Below are positions 30,700 to 32,140 of a stretch of DNA of 32,140 nt, piece after piece (the stretch's first letter is position 1; every line of letters starts with the position of its first letter). A model generated the notes under the pieces. The model was not told where the DNA came from. It saw nothing but the letters and a program-made list of their open reading frames with translations, and did not search any database. A program made the translations under genes and the position numbers. Source of the stretch: Catenulispora sp. MAP5-51 (GTDB taxonomy: Bacteria > Actinomycetota > Actinomycetes > Streptomycetales > Catenulisporaceae). The stretch covers positions 1 through 32,140 of the forward strand of contig NZ_JBGCCH010000057.1 in NCBI RefSeq assembly GCF_041261205.1. Reading direction: 5' to 3'.

Positions 30700-31920
30700 G
30701 TGCGGACCATCAACCGAGTGCGGGCCGGCGCAGTCGTCGTCGCCGTCATGCTCGCGCTTTCGGCTTGTGCCGGCAGCTCGTCGAAGTCCGGGGGCGGCGG
30801 TTCCTCGGCTTCCACCGGGAACGCCGGCTCGACCGGTTCCAATCACACCAAGCCCACGGTGGAGATCGGCGTGCAGGGCCCGCTGTCCGGGGCCAACCAG
30901 GCTCTGGGCCTGAACATCGACTGGGGCGCCAAGCTGGCCGTCCAGCAGGAGAACACCAAGGGCGACCTGCCGTTCAACCTGGCCATCAAGGAAGCCGACG
31001 ACCAGGGCGACCAGTCCAAGGGCGCCTCGGCGGCGCAGCTGCTGATTCAGGACCCGAAGGTGGTCGGCGTGGTGGGCCCGGCCTTCTCCGGCCCGACCGC
31101 CGCCGCCGGCGCGCTGTACTCCAGCGCGGACCTGGCGGCCGTGAGCGTGGCGACGCGTCCGTCGCTGACCAGTTCCGGCTTCAAGACCTTCTACCGCGTC
31201 GTGGCCAACGACAATGTGCAGGGCCCGGCGGCCGCCGACTACATGGCCAAGGTGCTCAAAGTGACCAACGTCTACGTGGTCGACGACAAGTCCCAGTACG
31301 GCCAGGGCCTGTCGCAGGCGACCGTCGCCGAGCTGAAGAAGGACGATGTCACGGTCGAGACCGACAGCGCGGCGGCCGGCACCCAGGACTACTCGCCGTT
31401 GGCCTCCAAGATCGCCGGCTCCGGAGCCCAGGCGATGTACTACGCGGGCTATTACGCCGACGCCGGAGTGTTCGCCAAAGCGCTGAAGGCTGTGAGCTAC
31501 AACGGCAAGATGCTCGCCGGCGACGGATCGAAGGACCCGAACTTCATCACCACCGCCGGCCGGGACGCGGCCGAGGGCTGGCAGCTCACCTGCCCCTGCT
31601 TCGACCCCGCCACCGACCCGAAGTACGCGGCCTTCACCGCGGACTACAAGAAGCTGGCCAACGCCGAGCCGGGCACCTACTCCATCGAGGGCTACGACTC
31701 GGCGAACACCATCATCAGTGTTCTGAAGAGCCTGAACACCGCCAGCCCGACCCGCCAGGCCGTGGCCGAGGCCATGGGCAAGGTGGACTACCAGGGTCTG
31801 TCCAAGGAGATCAAGTTCACTGCCAACGGCGAGGTCTCGGGCACGTCGATCTACGTCTACCGGGTCAAGAACGGCGCGATCGACCTGATCGGTGATATTT
31901 CCAAACTGATCGGCGGCTGA
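30700..31920 (+). CDS. ABC transporter substrate-binding lipoprotein (branched-chain amino acid type)
   Basis: It encodes 406 residues. GTG at 30700 has GGGAGG 9 bases upstream. The signal ends in the lipobox LSAC, followed by a Ser/Gly linker, so it is anchored outside the membrane. The body matches the LivJ-like type I binding fold (Peripla_BP_6): IGVQGPLSGANQALGLN at the start, VVGVVGPAFSGPTAAAG, VYVVDDKSQYGQG, YYAGYYADAGVFAKAL and IEGYDSANTIISVLK. Such proteins deliver branched-chain amino acids, amides or other small ligands to an ABC permease. A terminator follows at once and no permease or ATPase gene is adjacent, so it is an orphan receptor here. The ligand is unknown. Confidence 0.93.
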   Translation: MRTINRVRAGAVVVAVMLALSACAGSSSKSGGGGSSASTGNAGSTGSNHTKPTVEIGVQGPLSGANQALGLNIDWGAKLAVQQENTKGDLPFNLAIKEADDQGDQSKGASAAQLLIQDPKVVGVVGPAFSGPTAAAGALYSSADLAAVSVATRPSLTSSGFKTFYRVVANDNVQGPAAADYMAKVLKVTNVYVVDDKSQYGQGLSQATVAELKKDDVTVETDSAAAGTQDYSPLASKIAGSGAQAMYYAGYYADAGVFAKALKAVSYNGKMLAGDGSKDPNFITTAGRDAAEGWQLTCPCFDPATDPKYAAFTADYKKLANAEPGTYSIEGYDSANTIISVLKSLNTASPTRQAVAEAMGKVDYQGLSKEIKFTANGEVSGTSIYVYRVKNGAIDLIGDISKLIGG

Positions 31921-31945
31921 GCAGCGCGGTTGGCCGAGGAATTCC

Positions 31946-31981
31946 GTTGAGGCCGACTCCCCGTCGGAAGCCGGCCTCAAC
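31946..31981 (+). terminator. Terminator after the binding-protein gene
   Basis: GTTGAGGCCG and CGGCCTCAAC form a perfect 10-bp stem (loop 16 bases, with a smaller internal GACTCCCCGTC pairing possible), 25 bases after the stop codon. Confidence 0.75.
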
Positions 31982-32017
31982 GAGCCCTTATATGTCTAGC
32001 GAGCCCTTATCCGTCTA
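31981..32017. repeat. Two 18-bp direct repeats near a possible element end
   Basis: CGAGCCCTTATATGTCTA (31981-31998) and CGAGCCCTTATCCGTCTA (32000-32017) differ at two positions. The core GCCCTTATCCG recurs in inverted orientation around 32123-32133. This could mark the end of an insertion sequence lying to the right. Confidence 0.5.
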
Positions 32018-32060
32018 CGGTCCTGATCTGCCGCAGGCTTAGAGCGACCGAGGATAGGCG

Positions 32061-32140
32061 TCACTTCAGGCGTCGAGTGGTGGGCCGGTTGTCCCAGCGG
32101 TAGCGGGTGCGGGCTTCCCGGATAAGGGCACGGACGGTAA
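32061..32140 (-). CDS. C-terminal end of an open frame entering from the right (possible transposase)
   Basis: A minus-strand frame enters from the right edge and stops with TGA at 32063-32061, giving 25 residues that include VRALIREARTRYRWDNRP and end TTRRLK. The basic, Arg-rich tail and the nearby repeats are compatible with a transposase C-terminus, but no family can be named from so short a piece. Confidence 0.4.
   Translation of the reverse strand, partial: TVRALIREARTRYRWDNRPTTRRLK

Overview
The window is high-GC DNA with frequent GTG and TTG starts and purine-rich ribosome binding sites. A SARP regulator, a SpoIIE/RsbW-type sensor phosphatase, an FhaA-like protein, many secreted enzymes and a lipoprotein-rich content point to a filamentous actinomycete (Catenulispora/Streptomyces-like; genus inferred, not proven). 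No rRNA, tRNA or CRISPR array was recognised.

Layout. 1-2.9 kb: the C-terminal tail of an IS5-type transposase, a tiny membrane protein, an LppX/LprG-like lipoprotein, a carboxymuconolactone decarboxylase-like protein and a metallophosphoesterase. The last is divergent from a MocR-type regulator (2.9-4.4 kb). 4.4-5.2 kb: an array of 8-bp repeats, a remnant of a YVTN beta-propeller gene and a small secreted DUF6289-like protein.

5.2-12.3 kb, minus strand: what I read as a complete, compact RiPP (ribosomally made, modified peptide) locus. In transcription order it has a SARP activator, a 33-residue precursor peptide, a membrane M50 protease with an N-terminal PqqD-like leader-binding domain, a TPR protein, a cobalamin-dependent radical SAM C-methyltransferase and a DUF5825-like protein. 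The last four are chained by 4-nt stop/start overlaps. A 13-bp hairpin separates the precursor from the enzyme genes. It is fully paired (with one G-U) only in the minus-strand RNA, which suggests attenuation so that precursor exceeds enzymes. This is the most interesting system in the window.

12.6-16.0 kb: a strong terminator, a secreted S53 (sedolisin) protease and a large secreted protein resembling a subtilase stripped of its catalytic domain, in one operon. 16.2-20.2 kb: L-2-hydroxyglutarate oxidase and a 923-residue sensor/phosphatase/anti-sigma-kinase-like fusion. 20.3-22.2 kb: two overlapping AlkB-like 2OG-Fe(II) oxygenases, closed by a bidirectional terminator. 22.3-24.0 kb: beta-1,3-glucan degradation (GH16 plus a 5'-truncated GH64). 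24.1-26.0 kb: a lipoprotein with an upstream palindrome, and a GNAT-AAA+ fusion. 26.0-27.0 kb: non-coding DNA organised as a very large imperfect palindrome. 27.0-29.8 kb: an FhaA-like protein and a tandem Lrp/AsnC regulator divergent from an alpha/beta hydrolase. 29.9-32.1 kb: a small secreted lectin-like protein, an orphan branched-chain amino-acid-type binding lipoprotein with its terminator, and the edge of what may be another mobile element.
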